Source: Haliea sp. E1-2-M8
GTDB lineage: Bacteria > Pseudomonadota > Gammaproteobacteria > Pseudomonadales > Halieaceae
NCBI RefSeq assembly: GCF_030649675.1
Contig: NZ_JAUTDR010000001.1
Span: 124,001-188,000 of the forward strand
Length of the DNA: 64,000 nucleotides
Direction of reading: 5' to 3'
Part shown: positions 1 to 14,374 of the stretch, one piece after another
How positions within the stretch are numbered: the stretch's first letter is position 1
Layout: every line of letters starts with the position of its first letter
Notes under the pieces: model-generated
Told to the model about the DNA's origin: nothing
The model's input: the letters and a program-made list of their open reading frames with translations, nothing else
The model's database searches: none
Made by a program: the position numbers and the translations under genes

Positions 1-1
1 G

Positions 2-88
2 AAGAGTTTCGCCGAGGATATTCAGCGGTTTTCACAATTGGAAGAGATCGTCCAGCTGCGTCGCGCCGCCGCCCGTCAGGATGATTAG
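2..88 (+). CDS. C-terminal fragment of an unidentified protein
   Basis: An open frame enters from the left edge and stops at TAG 86-88. The 28 visible residues end in ...QLRRAAARQDD and are charged and probably helical. They match no family I recognise. The gene converges on slmA. Coding is likely because the frame is open to the edge and ends just before a non-coding tandem repeat, but the piece is too short for a function. Confidence 0.4.
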   Translation, partial: KSFAEDIQRFSQLEEIVQLRRAAARQDD

Positions 89-158
89 GTGCGGCCGGCC
101 AGGTGGGGCCGCCCAGGTGCGGCCGGCCAGGTGGGGCCGCCCAGGTAGCGCCGTTTAG
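89..158. repeat. 14-bp degenerate tandem repeat between convergent genes
   Basis: Five consecutive 14-bp units: GTGCGGCCGGCCAG and GTGGGGCCGCCCAG alternate twice, giving a perfect 28-bp direct repeat (89-116 and 117-144), followed by a diverged unit GTAGCGCCGTTTAG. The last unit runs into the slmA stop codon (155-157). It fills the whole spacer after the partial gene, so it may have shifted the 3' ends of both genes. Confidence 0.85.
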
Positions 159-784
159 GCCTGCCCTGCCACCTGGGTCGTCGCAGTCTGGCGAAAAAAA
201 CCGGCCATCAACAGTTCCCACTGGTCCTGCCAGTTCGCCGTTGGCGAGCGGGTGAAGCCGCTGCGCACGAATTGGGCAATACGCCCCTCAGCGGTCGCCA
301 TCAGCAGATTGGCCGCCGCTCCCAGGGGAATCACCGGCCGCACACCCTCCCGCATTTCCGCTTCCCTGAGCACCTGTTTCAGTTGGGTTTCGTAGCGGTC
401 AAAGAGCTGTGCCACCCGCTGATGCAGGCGCTCGGTTTCACCCGTCAGGGCGTCACCGGTAAGGATGCGGGTTATACCCGGATTGCGTTCGGTGAAGGCC
501 AGCAGCAACAACAGCATTTTTTCACAGCGCGCGGCCGCGCCAGATTCTTCGTTGAGGATGATGCTGATGCGGGAGAAGAGGGTGTCCTCGATGAATTCGA
601 TCAGGCCCTCGAACATTTTGCCCTTGCTGGGGAAGTGGCGATAGAGCGCTGCTTCCGAGACCCCTACCTGGCGTGCCAGACCTGCGGTAGTGATGCGCGT
701 GCCGGGGCTGGCTTCCAGCATCTGGGCGAGTGCTTCCAGAATCTGCTGGCGGCGTTGGGATTTTTTCGGCGGCATGTCGCTCAC
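155..784 (-). CDS. slmA: Nucleoid occlusion factor SlmA (TetR fold)
   Basis: The 209-aa product has the SlmA layout. An N-terminal TetR-type helix-turn-helix lies at about residues 29-65 ([20 protein letters not shown]), followed by an all-helical dimer and FtsZ-binding domain. SlmA binds chromosomal SBS sites and blocks FtsZ assembly over the nucleoid. Its place downstream of argB matches the Pseudomonas arrangement. A second Met at residue 4 could also start translation. It is probably cotranscribed with argB (85-bp gap). Residues such as [21 protein letters not shown] are typical of SlmA rather than of a drug-responsive TetR repressor. Confidence 0.93.
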   Translation of the reverse strand: MSDMPPKKSQRRQQILEALAQMLEASPGTRITTAGLARQVGVSEAALYRHFPSKGKMFEGLIEFIEDTLFSRISIILNEESGAAARCEKMLLLLLAFTERNPGITRILTGDALTGETERLHQRVAQLFDRYETQLKQVLREAEMREGVRPVIPLGAAANLLMATAEGRIAQFVRSGFTRSPTANWQDQWELLMAGFFRQTATTQVAGQA

Positions 785-869
785 GGTCAGCGGAGAGTGT
801 GATTATGCTAGCGACTCGCCGTCGGTCCTGCAATAAGCCTCGGGCCGATAGCGGGGCTTTTTCCCCGAG

Positions 870-4343
<3,474 letters not shown>

Positions 4344-4351
<8 letters not shown>

Positions 4352-5558
4352 GGCTGGCGCCGAACTCTTTGGCGATGAGTTCCATCAGCTCCCGGGCAAT
4401 GGCAGCCTTGCTGGCCTGCTCCAGTTCCCGGCTGCCGTTGCGCCAGAGCACGGTAACGGCGTTGTTCTCACTGTTGAAGCCAATGGCGCTGTCAGAGACG
4501 TCGTTGGCGACAATCATGTCGAGGCCCTTGTTCTCAAGTTTGCCCCGGGCATAGGTCAGCACATCGGTGGTTTCCGCGGCAAACCCAACGGTGAATGGTG
4601 CCGCGGCGCTTGCGGCGATGGTGGCGAGAATGTCGGGGTTGCGCTGCAGTTCGAGGGTGATTCGCTCGTCACCTTTCTTGATTTTCTGCCCGGCGACGTC
4701 AGCCGGGCGGTAATCGGCCACCGCCGCACAGGCGATAAAGATATCGCAGGCCGGTGTCAGGGCAAGGCATTCGCGCAGCATGTCCTGTGCGCTCTGCACG
4801 TTTAGCCTGCGCACATGATCCGGTGTCGGCAGCTCTACCGGCCCGCTCACCAGGGTGGTCTGAGCGCCGGCATCTACTGCGGCCTGCGCGAGGGCGAAGC
4901 CCATCTTGCCCGAGCTGTGGTTGGAGAGGTAGCGGACGGGATCCAGTGCTTCCCGGGTGGGCCCCGCCGTGATCACCACGCGCTTGCCCGCAAGCAGGCC
5001 GCTGCTGAACAGGCCAGCCGCGGCCGCGGCAATGGCGGCCGGTTGTTCCATCCGGCCCGGGCCGACGTCGCCGCAGGCCTGCTCGCCATCTGCGGGACCG
5101 ACCATGTGGAATCCGCGCTCTGCCAGGACGGCGACATTGGCGCTGGTCGCCGGGTCGCGCCACATCTGCTGGTTCATCGCCGGCGCCAGCAACCTGGGCG
5201 CAGCGGTCGCCAGGGCAACAGTGGTCAGGAGGTCGTCGGCGCGCCCGGCAGCCAGGCGCGCCAGCAGGTCCGCCGTCGCCGGGGCAATCAGCAGCAGGTC
5301 GGCCCAGCGGGCGAGTTCGATATGGCCCATGCCCAGCTCGGCTTCGGCATCCAGCAGCTCCGTGTGGACCGGCCTGCCCGAGAGTGCCTGCAGGGTCAGG
5401 GGAGTGATGAACTCGCAGGCACCACGAGTCATGATCACCCGTACATCGGCCCCCAGCTCCTGTAACTGGCGCACCAGTTCCGCGGACTTGTAGGCTGCGA
5501 TGCCGCCGCTGACGCCGAGCACAACATTGCGATTGAAAAGATGTGCCACTGCGGCCAC
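4344..5558 (-). CDS. coaBC: Bifunctional phosphopantothenoylcysteine decarboxylase/synthase
   Basis: The 404-aa enzyme joins cysteine to 4'-phosphopantothenate (CoaB) and decarboxylates the product (CoaC) in coenzyme A synthesis. The N-terminal flavoprotein CoaC half starts LGVSGGIAAYKSAEL and carries the catalytic His79 in GHIELARWAD. The CoaB half starts near residue 190 with TAGPTREALDPVRYLSNHSSGKMG. It overlaps algC by 8 bp (GTGACTGA), so the two are probably translationally coupled. In Pseudomonas the dut gene sits between them; here there is no room for it. Confidence 0.96.
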
Positions 5559-5649
5559 CGAACTGGGACAATAGGGTTGAATGAGTGAAACAATACCATC
5601 ACGTCAGTCGATTTGACACTGCACGGGCACTGCCAGGGAGGGTAAGCCT

Positions 5650-6324
5650 ATGTCGATCAGTCACTGGGGCGCCGGCGAGGGCCCGCGGGACAAGTTATTG
5701 CAGCGGGGGGCGGCGTCACTGTCCGATGCGGAGGTGTTGGCGGTGATGCTGCGCACCGGGCGGCGTGGTCATTCTGCGCTGGATATGGCGCGGGAACTGC
5801 TGCTGCGTTTTGGCAGTCTGTCGGGACTGCTGGGGGCGGGGCAGGAGACCCTGCTGGGCAGCCCCGGCATGGGTGCGGGCAAGGTGGCGCAGTTGGCGGC
5901 GGCGCTGGAGCTGGCCCGGCGGCACGCGCTGGAAGAAGCCAGGGCCGGCAGTGCCCTGTGCAGCCCGCGGGAGACCCGAAGGTTCCTGCAGCACCACCTT
6001 GGCGGCCAGCAGCGGGAAGTGTTCACCTGCCTGTTCCTGGACAACCAGCACCGTATTTTACGCTGTGAGGACCTCTTCTACGGCACGCTTGACGGCGCTG
6101 CGGTATATCCCAGGGAGGTGGCGGTCCGCGCCCTGCAATACCACGCAGCTGCGGTGATTCTGGCACACAATCATCCCTCCGGGGTGGCGGAGCCCAGCCA
6201 TGCTGACCGCCGCATCACCGAGCGCTTGCAGTCCGCCCTTGGATTGCTCGACATCCGGGTGCTGGATCACGTGATTATCGGCCGTGGCCAGAGCTATTCC
6301 TTCGCTGAGAGCGGCCTGTTGTAA
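5650..6324 (+). CDS. radC: RadC family JAB/MPN-domain protein
   Basis: The 224-aa protein has an N-terminal helix-hairpin-helix region and a C-terminal JAB1/MPN metal-binding domain with the signature HNHPSG at 173-178. The name RadC is historical; a general role in DNA repair is not established. It diverges from coaBC as in Pseudomonas. The GGAGGG upstream of ATG 5650 supports the start. All the usual JAB metal residues appear present, so an intact hydrolase fold is likely. Confidence 0.92.
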   Translation: MSISHWGAGEGPRDKLLQRGAASLSDAEVLAVMLRTGRRGHSALDMARELLLRFGSLSGLLGAGQETLLGSPGMGAGKVAQLAAALELARRHALEEARAGSALCSPRETRRFLQHHLGGQQREVFTCLFLDNQHRILRCEDLFYGTLDGAAVYPREVAVRALQYHAAAVILAHNHPSGVAEPSHADRRITERLQSALGLLDIRVLDHVIIGRGQSYSFAESGLL

Positions 6325-6337
6325 GCCCCGCTTTTGC

Positions 6338-6366
6338 TTGCGCAGCGGGGTGCCTTCTGGTATAAA
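6338..6366 (+). promoter_or_regulatory. Candidate sigma-70 promoter of rpmB-rpmG
   Basis: TTGCGC (6338-6343), a 17-bp spacer and TATAAA (6361-6366) sit just after radC and about 85 bp before rpmB. The spacing and -10 box are near consensus. Transcription would begin near 6373. Confidence 0.55.
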
Positions 6367-6452
6367 GTCGCGCTCCGCGCGGCCGGGGTACCATTTCAGA
6401 CCCGTTTGGCCACACCAACTTATTAATTCCCGTGGTAATGGGAGAGGCGAAC

Positions 6453-6689
6453 ATGGCAAGAGTATGTCAGGTCACCGGCAAGCGTCCGGTCACTGGTAAC
6501 AACGTATCACACGCGAAAAACCGCACCCGTCGTCGGTTTTTGCCCAATCTGCACCAGCACCGGTTCTGGGTTGAGTCCGAGAAGCGCTTTGTGTCCCTGC
6601 GGGTTTCCAGCAAAGGCATGCGCATCATCGACAAGAAGGGCATCGACCAGGTGCTGAGCGACATTCGCGCCAATGGCCTCAAGGTCTGA
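6453..6689 (+). CDS. rpmB: 50S ribosomal protein L28
   Basis: The 78-aa product [17 protein letters not shown]... is full-length L28, a large-subunit protein. The start at 6453 is chosen because it gives the canonical N-terminus and has the purine-rich site GGGAGAGG just upstream. An in-frame ATG 21 bases earlier would add seven residues not seen in the family. It is followed by rpmG after 26 bp. Confidence 0.98.
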   Translation: MARVCQVTGKRPVTGNNVSHAKNRTRRRFLPNLHQHRFWVESEKRFVSLRVSSKGMRIIDKKGIDQVLSDIRANGLKV

Positions 6690-6715
6690 GCAGCCAGAGC
6701 TGAAGGAGAAATATC

Positions 6716-6871
6716 ATGAGAGACAAGATCAGAATGATTTCGTCAGCCGGTACAGGCCACTTCTATACCACTGACAAGAACAAGCGAACCACTCCGGACA
6801 AGCTGGAAATGAAAAAGTACGATCCGGTTGTGCGCAAGCATGTCATGTACAAGGAAGGCAAGATCAAGTAA
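6716..6871 (+). CDS. rpmG: 50S ribosomal protein L33
   Basis: The 51-aa protein begins [19 protein letters not shown] and ends KEGKIK. It is the cysteine-free, zinc-independent form of L33 usual in gammaproteobacteria. GAAGGAGAA precedes the ATG. It lies in the rpmB-rpmG operon and is followed by a strong hairpin terminator. Confidence 0.97.
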   Translation: MRDKIRMISSAGTGHFYTTDKNKRTTPDKLEMKKYDPVVRKHVMYKEGKIK

Positions 6872-6895
6872 TTGAGCGCCGTAGTTGCTACGCGT

Positions 6896-6923
6896 AAAAC
6901 CCCGGCCCAGGTCGGGGTTTTTT
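6896..6923 (+). terminator. Rho-independent terminator of rpmBG
   Basis: A 9-bp stem, AAAACCCCG (6896-6904) with CGGGGTTTT (6913-6921), has an 8-nt loop and ends in a T tract. It begins 25 bases after the rpmG stop. Confidence 0.85.
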
Positions 6924-6936
6924 ATGTTCTGAGCTG

Positions 6937-7749
6937 ATGCCTGAGCTGCCCGAGGTCGAGACAACCCGCCGCGGCGTGGAGCCCTGGAGCTGCGGCCAGC
7001 GGGTGGTTGCGGTGCAGGTCCGAGAGCCGCGGCTGCGCTGGCCGGTGCCGCCCGACCTGGCCCAGCGTCTGCAGGGGCAGCTCATCGAGGCGGTGGAGCG
7101 GCGGGCCAAGTACCTCCTGTTCCGCACTGTCGCCGGCAGCCTGCTGGTGCATCTCGGTATGTCGGGTTCCCTGCGGGTGATCCGTGACCAGAGTCCCCTG
7201 CTGCGCCACGACCACGTTGAGATCCTGCTCGCCAGCGGCGATCGCCTGCGGTTCAACGATCCACGTCGATTTGGCTGCATGCTGTGGCTGGAGCCTGCTA
7301 CCTCGCATCCGCTGCTGGAGGGGCTGGGCCCCGAGCCGCTGTCAGCCGATTTCAGCGGCGAGCTGCTCTATCGGCGCTCCCGCGGGCGTCGATCGGCGGT
7401 CAAGCCCTTCCTGATGGATGGCCGCATCGTGGTGGGTGTTGGTAATATTTACGCCAATGAGGCCCTGTTCCTGGCGGGCATTCGCCCGGAGCGCCCGGCG
7501 GGGCGTATCGGCCTGGCCCGCTACGAGCGTCTTGCCGAGCATGTGAAGCAAGTGCTGACTTCGGCTATAAGTCAGGGTGGAACTACGTTGCGAGACTTTG
7601 TCGGCGGTGACGGCAAGCCGGGCTACTTCGCCCAGCAGCTGTACGTTTACGGCCGTGGCGGGCAGCCCTGCAAGCGTTGCCAGAGGCTCCTGCGCGAGTG
7701 CCGGTTGGGGCAGCGGGCGACCGTCTATTGCGTGGCCTGTCAGCGCTGA
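6937..7749 (+). CDS. mutM: Formamidopyrimidine-DNA glycosylase (Fpg/MutM)
   Basis: The 270-aa base-excision repair enzyme removes 8-oxoguanine and formamidopyrimidines and nicks the DNA. It starts MPELPEVE, giving the catalytic Pro2 and Glu3 after Met removal. The C-terminal zinc finger is intact (PCKRC ... YCVACQR). Length and ends match the family. It begins 14 bp after the rpmBG terminator, so it probably has its own promoter inside or after that hairpin. Confidence 0.97.
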   Translation: MPELPEVETTRRGVEPWSCGQRVVAVQVREPRLRWPVPPDLAQRLQGQLIEAVERRAKYLLFRTVAGSLLVHLGMSGSLRVIRDQSPLLRHDHVEILLASGDRLRFNDPRRFGCMLWLEPATSHPLLEGLGPEPLSADFSGELLYRRSRGRRSAVKPFLMDGRIVVGVGNIYANEALFLAGIRPERPAGRIGLARYERLAEHVKQVLTSAISQGGTTLRDFVGGDGKPGYFAQQLYVYGRGGQPCKRCQRLLRECRLGQRATVYCVACQR

Positions 7750-7805
7750 ACAGGCTAAACTGCAGGCAGTGTTGTCTGGGGTAGGGTTCTTTCCGGGAGT
7801 GGAAA

Positions 7806-9353
<1,548 letters not shown>

Positions 9354-9427
9354 TTCGCCGCTCCGCCCAAGAGTGATAGGATACGTCATCCCGCAGATGT
9401 CCTTCGGCAAACTCTACCACGAGACTC

Positions 9428-10594
9428 ATGAAGTTTTTCAAACGCAACAAAAAGGTCCCCGGGCCGCCTGACACATCTGTCGACGGCGACGCCGACAATG
9501 GTGCCGCAGAACCGATCTCCGACGGGTCGGTTGACGATTCCACAACACCTGATGTACCAGTATCCACGCCGGTACCCGCAGCGGATGCGATGGTTCCGGA
9601 ACCCCCCGGCGAAACCGCACCCTCTGTAACCGAGCCCGCCGCCCGCCCCGTCGCCGCCGCAGAGGCCGGGTTTTTCGCCCGCCTGCGACGCGGTCTCGGG
9701 CGCACCAGCGATACCCTGGTGCAGGGCATGGGTACGCTGTTCCTCGGTCGCAAGGAAATTGACGCCGAGCTGCTGGAGGAGCTGGAGTCGCGGCTGTTGC
9801 TGGCGGATGTCGGTGTCGACGCCACGGTGGAGATTGTCGGCCGCCTTACCCGGCGGGTGTCGCGCAAGGAGCTGACCAGTCCGGAAGCCCTGCAGCGGGC
9901 CCTGCAGGAGGAGTTGCTGGAGGTGTTGCGGCCCTGTGAGCAGCCGCTGGAAGTGGCCGGCAAAACGCCCTTTGTGATTCTGATGGTTGGCGTCAACGGC
10001 GTCGGCAAGACCACCACCATCGGCAAGCTGGCGCGCCGCTACCAGGCCGAGGGCCGCTCGGTCATGCTCGCGGCGGGTGACACTTTTCGCGCCGCGGCGG
10101 TCGAGCAGCTGCAGGTGTGGGGCCAGCGCCACAATGTGCCGGTCATAGCCCAGCACTCGGGAGCAGACAGCGCCTCGGTGATCTACGATGCCCTGCAGGC
10201 TGCCCAGGCGCGCAAGGTCGACGTGCTGATCGCGGACACCGCCGGTCGCCTGCACAACAAGGATCACCTGATGGAGGAGCTGCGCAAGGTGGTTCGGGTA
10301 ATGGCCAAACTGGATCCGGAAGCCCCGCATGAAGTGATGCTGGTGCTGGATGCCGGTACCGGCCAGAACGCCCTGACCCAGGCAGCCCAGTTCCAGCAGG
10401 TGGTGGGGGTTACCGGTCTGACCCTGACCAAGCTGGATGGCACCGCCAAGGGCGGGATCATTTTCGCCATTGCCCGCAAGCTCGGACTGCCCATCCGCTT
10501 TATCGGTGTCGGTGAAACCGCCGATGACCTCCGGCCGTTCGCGGCCGAGCCCTTTATCGAAGCCTTGTTTGCGGGTGCCGATCCCGAGCAATGA
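9428..10594 (+). CDS. ftsY: Signal recognition particle receptor FtsY
   Basis: The 388-aa GTPase docks SRP-ribosome complexes at the membrane. Residues 1-80 form an acidic, Pro/Ala-rich A domain, followed by a helical N domain and a G domain with P-loop GVNGVGKTT (188-196), DTAGR and TKLDGTAKGG. It is first in ftsYEX, and its stop overlaps the ftsE start by 4 bp (ATGA). Confidence 0.97.
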   Translation: MKFFKRNKKVPGPPDTSVDGDADNGAAEPISDGSVDDSTTPDVPVSTPVPAADAMVPEPPGETAPSVTEPAARPVAAAEAGFFARLRRGLGRTSDTLVQGMGTLFLGRKEIDAELLEELESRLLLADVGVDATVEIVGRLTRRVSRKELTSPEALQRALQEELLEVLRPCEQPLEVAGKTPFVILMVGVNGVGKTTTIGKLARRYQAEGRSVMLAAGDTFRAAAVEQLQVWGQRHNVPVIAQHSGADSASVIYDALQAAQARKVDVLIADTAGRLHNKDHLMEELRKVVRVMAKLDPEAPHEVMLVLDAGTGQNALTQAAQFQQVVGVTGLTLTKLDGTAKGGIIFAIARKLGLPIRFIGVGETADDLRPFAAEPFIEALFAGADPEQ

Positions 10595-11253
10595 TCACTT
10601 TTGACCGTGTCAGCAAACGCTACGCGGAGGGTCACGAGGCCCTGAGTGAAATCAGCGTCGACATCCGCCAGGACGAACTGGTATTCCTTACCGGCCACTC
10701 CGGCGCAGGCAAAAGCACGCTGCTGCGCCTGATCATGTTGATAGAGCGCCCCAGCCGCGGCCAGCTGATTGTCGACGGCCAGAACCTCGCCAAGATTCGC
10801 GCCCGGGGTGTTCCCGGGCACCGTCGCAACATCGGCGTCGTGTTCCAGAACCACCAGCTTCTGTTTGACCGGTCCGTCTACCACAACGTCGCGCTGCCGC
10901 TGGTAATCGCCGGCTACGAGCAGCGGGAGGTCGGGCGCCGGGTGCGGGCGGCCCTGGACAAGGTCGGCTTGCTGGCGAAAGAGCGGGCTCTGCCCATCAC
11001 TCTCTCCGGTGGTGAGCAGCAGCGGGTGGGCATTGCCCGGGCGGTGGTGGCGCGGCCCCGGATTTTGCTCGCCGATGAGCCTACCGGCAATCTCGATCCC
11101 GCCCTGTCGGCGGAGATCATGCAACTGTTTGAAGCCTTCAACCAGGTGGGCGTTACCGTGCTGATCGCCAGCCACGATCTGGCCCTGATTTCCCGTCTGC
11201 GCCACCGTATCCTGACCCTGCGCGACGGGCGTCTGGTGAGTAACCGCGCATGA
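10591..11253 (+). CDS. ftsE: Cell division ATP-binding protein FtsE
   Basis: The 220-aa ABC ATPase has Walker A GHSGAGKST (35-43), signature LSGGEQQR, Walker B ILLADEP and the switch histidine in IASHD. With FtsX it forms a division-site complex that controls peptidoglycan hydrolases through EnvC-type activators. It overlaps ftsY upstream and ftsX downstream by 4 bp each, so translation is coupled. Confidence 0.97.
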   Translation: MITFDRVSKRYAEGHEALSEISVDIRQDELVFLTGHSGAGKSTLLRLIMLIERPSRGQLIVDGQNLAKIRARGVPGHRRNIGVVFQNHQLLFDRSVYHNVALPLVIAGYEQREVGRRVRAALDKVGLLAKERALPITLSGGEQQRVGIARAVVARPRILLADEPTGNLDPALSAEIMQLFEAFNQVGVTVLIASHDLALISRLRHRILTLRDGRLVSNRA

Positions 11254-12224
11254 GTGCCGCCGACAGCAAGGCGCGGCGGGAAGGCGCCAGCACCAGTCGC
11301 GCGCGCTTGCGCCATCGCTTCAACGGCTGGCTGAACCACCACCGTCTGTCGGCCGCCGACAGCCTGGCGCGGGTTCTGGACAACCCGGTGTCCAGCCTGC
11401 TCACCTGGTTGGTAATCGGCATTGCCCTGGCATTGCCCGCGGCCCTGGACGTCGCTCTGGACAATGCCCGTCAGCTCAGTGACAAGTGGGACAGCCCCGC
11501 CCAGCTGTCCCTGTTCCTGACCGCAACCGCCAGCGCGGAGCAATCCCGGGAACTCCAAAGGGAGCTGCAGGAAAGGCCGGATATCGCAGCGGTGGTGTTT
11601 GTCTCCCGGGAAGCGGCGCTGCAGGAATTCAGCCAGCTGTCCGGATTCGCGGATGTACTCGACAGCCTGGACAGTAACCCGCTGCCAGACCTGTTGCTGG
11701 TGACACCTGCCCCGGAGGCCGGACCAGTGACGGCGCTGCATCAAGAGCTGGCCGCCGATCCCCGGGTAGCAGAGGCGGTGCTGGACATGGCCTGGCTGGA
11801 ACGTCTCAATACCCTTATGGAGCTCAGCCGGCGTATCGTGCTGGCCCTGGCCGCGGTGCTGGTGGCCGGGGTTGTGCTGATTCTGGGCAACACTATCCGC
11901 CTCGCCATTGAGAGCCGGCGCGAGGAAATCGTGGTGGTCAAGCTGGTGGGCGGCAGCAACGGCTTTGTCCGCAGGCCCTTCCTTTACACCGGCCTCTGGT
12001 ACGGGGTTGGGGGCGGTTTTTTTGCCGCCCTGCTGGTGGCTGCGGCCCTGTGGTTCCTCGGCGAACCCGTGGCGCGGCTGGCAGAGCTGTACCAGAGTAG
12101 TTTCGAGCTGGGTGGGCTGGGGCTTATGGGCAGTCTCAACCTTGTCGTGCTCGGGGGCCTGCTCGGACTTACAGGGGCATGGCTGGCCGTTTCCCGGCAT
12201 TTGGGCCGCATTGCGCCGCGTTGA
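11250..12224 (+). CDS. ftsX: Cell division permease-like protein FtsX
   Basis: The 324-aa membrane partner of FtsE has four predicted membrane segments: one near residues 48-70, then a periplasmic domain of about 110 residues, then three more (about 190-212, 240-265 and 290-315). The Arg-rich cytoplasmic N-terminus fits the family. It ends the ftsYEX operon; rpoH follows after a 132-bp control region. Confidence 0.96.
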   Translation: MSAADSKARREGASTSRARLRHRFNGWLNHHRLSAADSLARVLDNPVSSLLTWLVIGIALALPAALDVALDNARQLSDKWDSPAQLSLFLTATASAEQSRELQRELQERPDIAAVVFVSREAALQEFSQLSGFADVLDSLDSNPLPDLLLVTPAPEAGPVTALHQELAADPRVAEAVLDMAWLERLNTLMELSRRIVLALAAVLVAGVVLILGNTIRLAIESRREEIVVVKLVGGSNGFVRRPFLYTGLWYGVGGGFFAALLVAAALWFLGEPVARLAELYQSSFELGGLGLMGSLNLVVLGGLLGLTGAWLAVSRHLGRIAPR

Positions 12225-12241
12225 AAGAATATTTTAACCTA

Positions 12242-12269
12242 TTGTTATAAAAGGCTATTTTCTTATGAA
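12242..12269 (+). promoter_or_regulatory. Candidate sigma-70 promoter upstream of rpoH
   Basis: TTGTTA (12242-12247), a 16-bp spacer and TATGAA (12264-12269) lie about 90 bp before the rpoH start. A transcript from here would carry the downstream sigma-E promoter and CIRCE palindrome in its leader. Confidence 0.4.
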
Positions 12270-12283
12270 GCTTAGTTCTGCCG

Positions 12284-12310
12284 GGAACTTCTCCGTTATT
12301 AGCACTCTAA
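12284..12310 (+). promoter_or_regulatory. Sigma-E-type promoter of rpoH
   Basis: GGAACTT (12284-12290), exactly 15 bp, then TCTAA (12306-12310) matches the RpoE consensus. The expected start is near 12317, giving a leader of about 40 nt. E. coli rpoH also has a sigma-E promoter (P3). Here the -10 box is covered by a CIRCE element. Confidence 0.75.
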
Positions 12311-12325
12311 TTGAATGAGTGCTAG
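12299..12325 (+). promoter_or_regulatory. CIRCE element (HrcA operator) at rpoH
   Basis: TTAGCACTC (12299-12307), nine bases, then GAGTGCTAG (12317-12325). The CIRCE consensus is TTAGCACTC-N9-GAGTGCTAA, so 17 of 18 conserved bases and the exact spacer match. It overlaps the sigma-E -10 box and the likely start site, as expected for a repressor site. No hrcA gene lies in this window. Confidence 0.85.
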
Positions 12326-12356
12326 AATCAGGCACATTGAATATGGAGAGCCTCGC

Positions 12357-13214
12357 ATGAGCAAAACCCTGCTACCGGTTGACCAGATGGTGCCGGGCGC
12401 CAATCTTGCGGCCTATGTCCAGGCGGTGGGCAGTATTCCGCTGCTGACTCCGGAGCGAGAGAAAGAGCTGGCCGAGGAGCTGTACTACAACGATAGCCTC
12501 GAGGCCGCCCGCCAACTGGTGATGTCACACCTGCGCTTTGTGGTCCACATAGCCCGCAGCTACTCCGGCTATGGCCTCGCGGAAGCGGATCTGATTCAAG
12601 AGGGCAACGTCGGCCTGATGAAGGCGGTGAAGCGCTTCAACCCCGAAAAAGGGGTGCGCCTGGTGTCTTTCGCGGTGCACTGGATCAAGGCCGAGATGCA
12701 CGAATTTATTCTGCGCAACTGGCGCATCGTCAAGGTCGCCACCACCAAGGCCCAGCGCAAGCTGTTCTTCAATCTGCGTAGCGCGAAGAAAAACCTCGCC
12801 TGGCTGAGCGCGGAAGAGGCGCAGGCGGTAGCCAATGACCTGGGCGTTGATATTGTCGAGGTGCAGCGCATGGAAGGCCGGCTCACCAGCCGCGACGTCG
12901 CCTTCGACTCGCCCCTGGACCAGGACGATGACGATGCCGCCTGGCAGGCGCCCCAGTATTACCTGGAAGACCAGCGCAGTGACCCGGCCCTGGCGGTGGA
13001 ATCCGACGACTGGCAGGAAAACAGCGAAGGACAGCTGTACCTGGCGCTGGCGGATCTGGACGAGCGCAGCCGCGATATCCTCGCCCAGCGCTGGCTGGCG
13101 GACGAGAAAGCCACCCTGCATGAGCTGGCGGCCAAGTACGAAGTTTCGGCCGAACGCATCCGCCAGTTGGAACAGAATGCGATGAAAAAACTGCGGACCG
13201 CTATCGCCGCCTGA
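12357..13214 (+). CDS. rpoH: RNA polymerase heat-shock sigma factor sigma-32
   Basis: The 285-aa sigma-70 family protein carries the RpoH box QRKLFFNLR (133-141), specific to sigma-32. Region 2 ([17 protein letters not shown]) and a C-terminal region 4 helix-turn-helix ([20 protein letters not shown]) are complete. The start at 12357 is supported by GGAGAG upstream; an upstream in-frame ATG at 12315 falls inside the CIRCE palindrome and is unlikely. The position after ftsYEX is conserved across gammaproteobacteria. Control appears to combine sigma-E and HrcA. Confidence 0.97.
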   Translation: MSKTLLPVDQMVPGANLAAYVQAVGSIPLLTPEREKELAEELYYNDSLEAARQLVMSHLRFVVHIARSYSGYGLAEADLIQEGNVGLMKAVKRFNPEKGVRLVSFAVHWIKAEMHEFILRNWRIVKVATTKAQRKLFFNLRSAKKNLAWLSAEEAQAVANDLGVDIVEVQRMEGRLTSRDVAFDSPLDQDDDDAAWQAPQYYLEDQRSDPALAVESDDWQENSEGQLYLALADLDERSRDILAQRWLADEKATLHELAAKYEVSAERIRQLEQNAMKKLRTAIAA

Positions 13215-13283
13215 TTATCCCGCGGGAGTGACGCCGGCGTTTTACGTTACACTGGCACTCCCGTTCTCGCCGGATCCTCTGCC

Positions 13284-13661
13284 ATGGCTCAAATCTTTAT
13301 TGCCAGCGCCGCAATCAGCGGAGCTCTCGCCGTAGCCTTTGGCGCCTTTGGCGCCCACGCCCTCAAGAATCGTCTGGATGCACATGCCCTCGGTGTCTTT
13401 GAGACGGCCGTCCAGTATCATTTCTTCCATTCGCTGGCGTTGTTGGCGGTCGGCATCCTGGCCCTCAACTACCCTCACGTGAACCTGCTGCGCAGCAGCG
13501 GCTGGCTGTTTCTGCTCGGCCTGTTGGTATTCTCGGGCAGCCTGTATCTGCTCAGCTTCAGCGGCCTGCGCTGGCTGGGCGCGATAACTCCGCTGGGCGG
13601 CCTGGCCTTCATCGCCGGCTGGGGCTGCCTGGCCGCCGCCAGCTGGAAACTGCTGCCCTGA
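13284..13661 (+). CDS. DUF423 (YgdD-like) membrane protein
   Basis: The 125-aa protein has four hydrophobic segments and the family N-terminus ([17 protein letters not shown], ending a first helix with a GAFGAH motif). Function is unknown. It follows rpoH by 69 bp and precedes trmB by 4 bp, so it is probably cotranscribed with trmB. Confidence 0.9.
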   Translation: MAQIFIASAAISGALAVAFGAFGAHALKNRLDAHALGVFETAVQYHFFHSLALLAVGILALNYPHVNLLRSSGWLFLLGLLVFSGSLYLLSFSGLRWLGAITPLGGLAFIAGWGCLAAASWKLLP

Positions 13662-13665
13662 CTTC

Positions 13666-14352
13666 ATGACTGCTTCCCCGCACCGCCCCATCCGCAGTTA
13701 CGTGCTGCGCATGGGGCGTCTTACCGACGGCCAGCAACGCGCTTTTGACGAGCACTGGCCGCGCTTTGGTCTGTCCCACAGTGACGGCCTGCTGGATTAC
13801 CCGGCGGTGTTTGGCCGCGACGCGCCAAGGGTGTTGGAAATAGGCTTCGGCATGGGCCAGTCCCTGGTCGCCATGGCCGCCGCGGCGCCTGCCACCGACT
13901 TTATCGGCATCGAGGTGCATCGCCCCGGCGTGGGCAAGCTGTTGCACAGCATGGCGGAGGAGGGCGTGGACAATATCCGTATCTACTGCCACGACGCGGT
14001 CGAAGTGCTGCGCGACTGTATCCCGCCGGCTTCACTGGATACGATCCAGATCTTCTTCCCGGACCCCTGGCACAAAAAGCGTCACCACAAGCGGCGCCTG
14101 ATCCAGCCGGCTTTTGCCGAGCAGCTGGTGGCCTACCTGAAGCCGGGCGGCGTCCTGCACCTGGCGACCGACTGGGAGAACTATGCCGGGCAAATGCTGG
14201 AAGTGCTGTCGGCAACGTCCGGGCTGGAGAATACCGCGGGCGCCGGCAACTATGCGCCCAAGCCTGAATCCCGGCCCCTCACCAAATTCGAACAGCGCGG
14301 CGAGCGCCTCGGCCACGGCGTCTGGGACCTGCTATTCCGCCGCGTTCAGTAA
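13666..14352 (+). CDS. trmB: tRNA (guanine46-N7)-methyltransferase
   Basis: The 228-aa enzyme methylates G46 in the tRNA variable loop using SAM. Recognisable motifs are the SAM loop [23 protein letters not shown], and [15 protein letters not shown], the family hallmark with its catalytic Asp. It starts 4 bp after the DUF423 gene. Confidence 0.96.
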   Translation: MTASPHRPIRSYVLRMGRLTDGQQRAFDEHWPRFGLSHSDGLLDYPAVFGRDAPRVLEIGFGMGQSLVAMAAAAPATDFIGIEVHRPGVGKLLHSMAEEGVDNIRIYCHDAVEVLRDCIPPASLDTIQIFFPDPWHKKRHHKRRLIQPAFAEQLVAYLKPGGVLHLATDWENYAGQMLEVLSATSGLENTAGAGNYAPKPESRPLTKFEQRGERLGHGVWDLLFRRVQ

Positions 14353-14374
14353 TCGTTACCACCCTGGAGATCCA

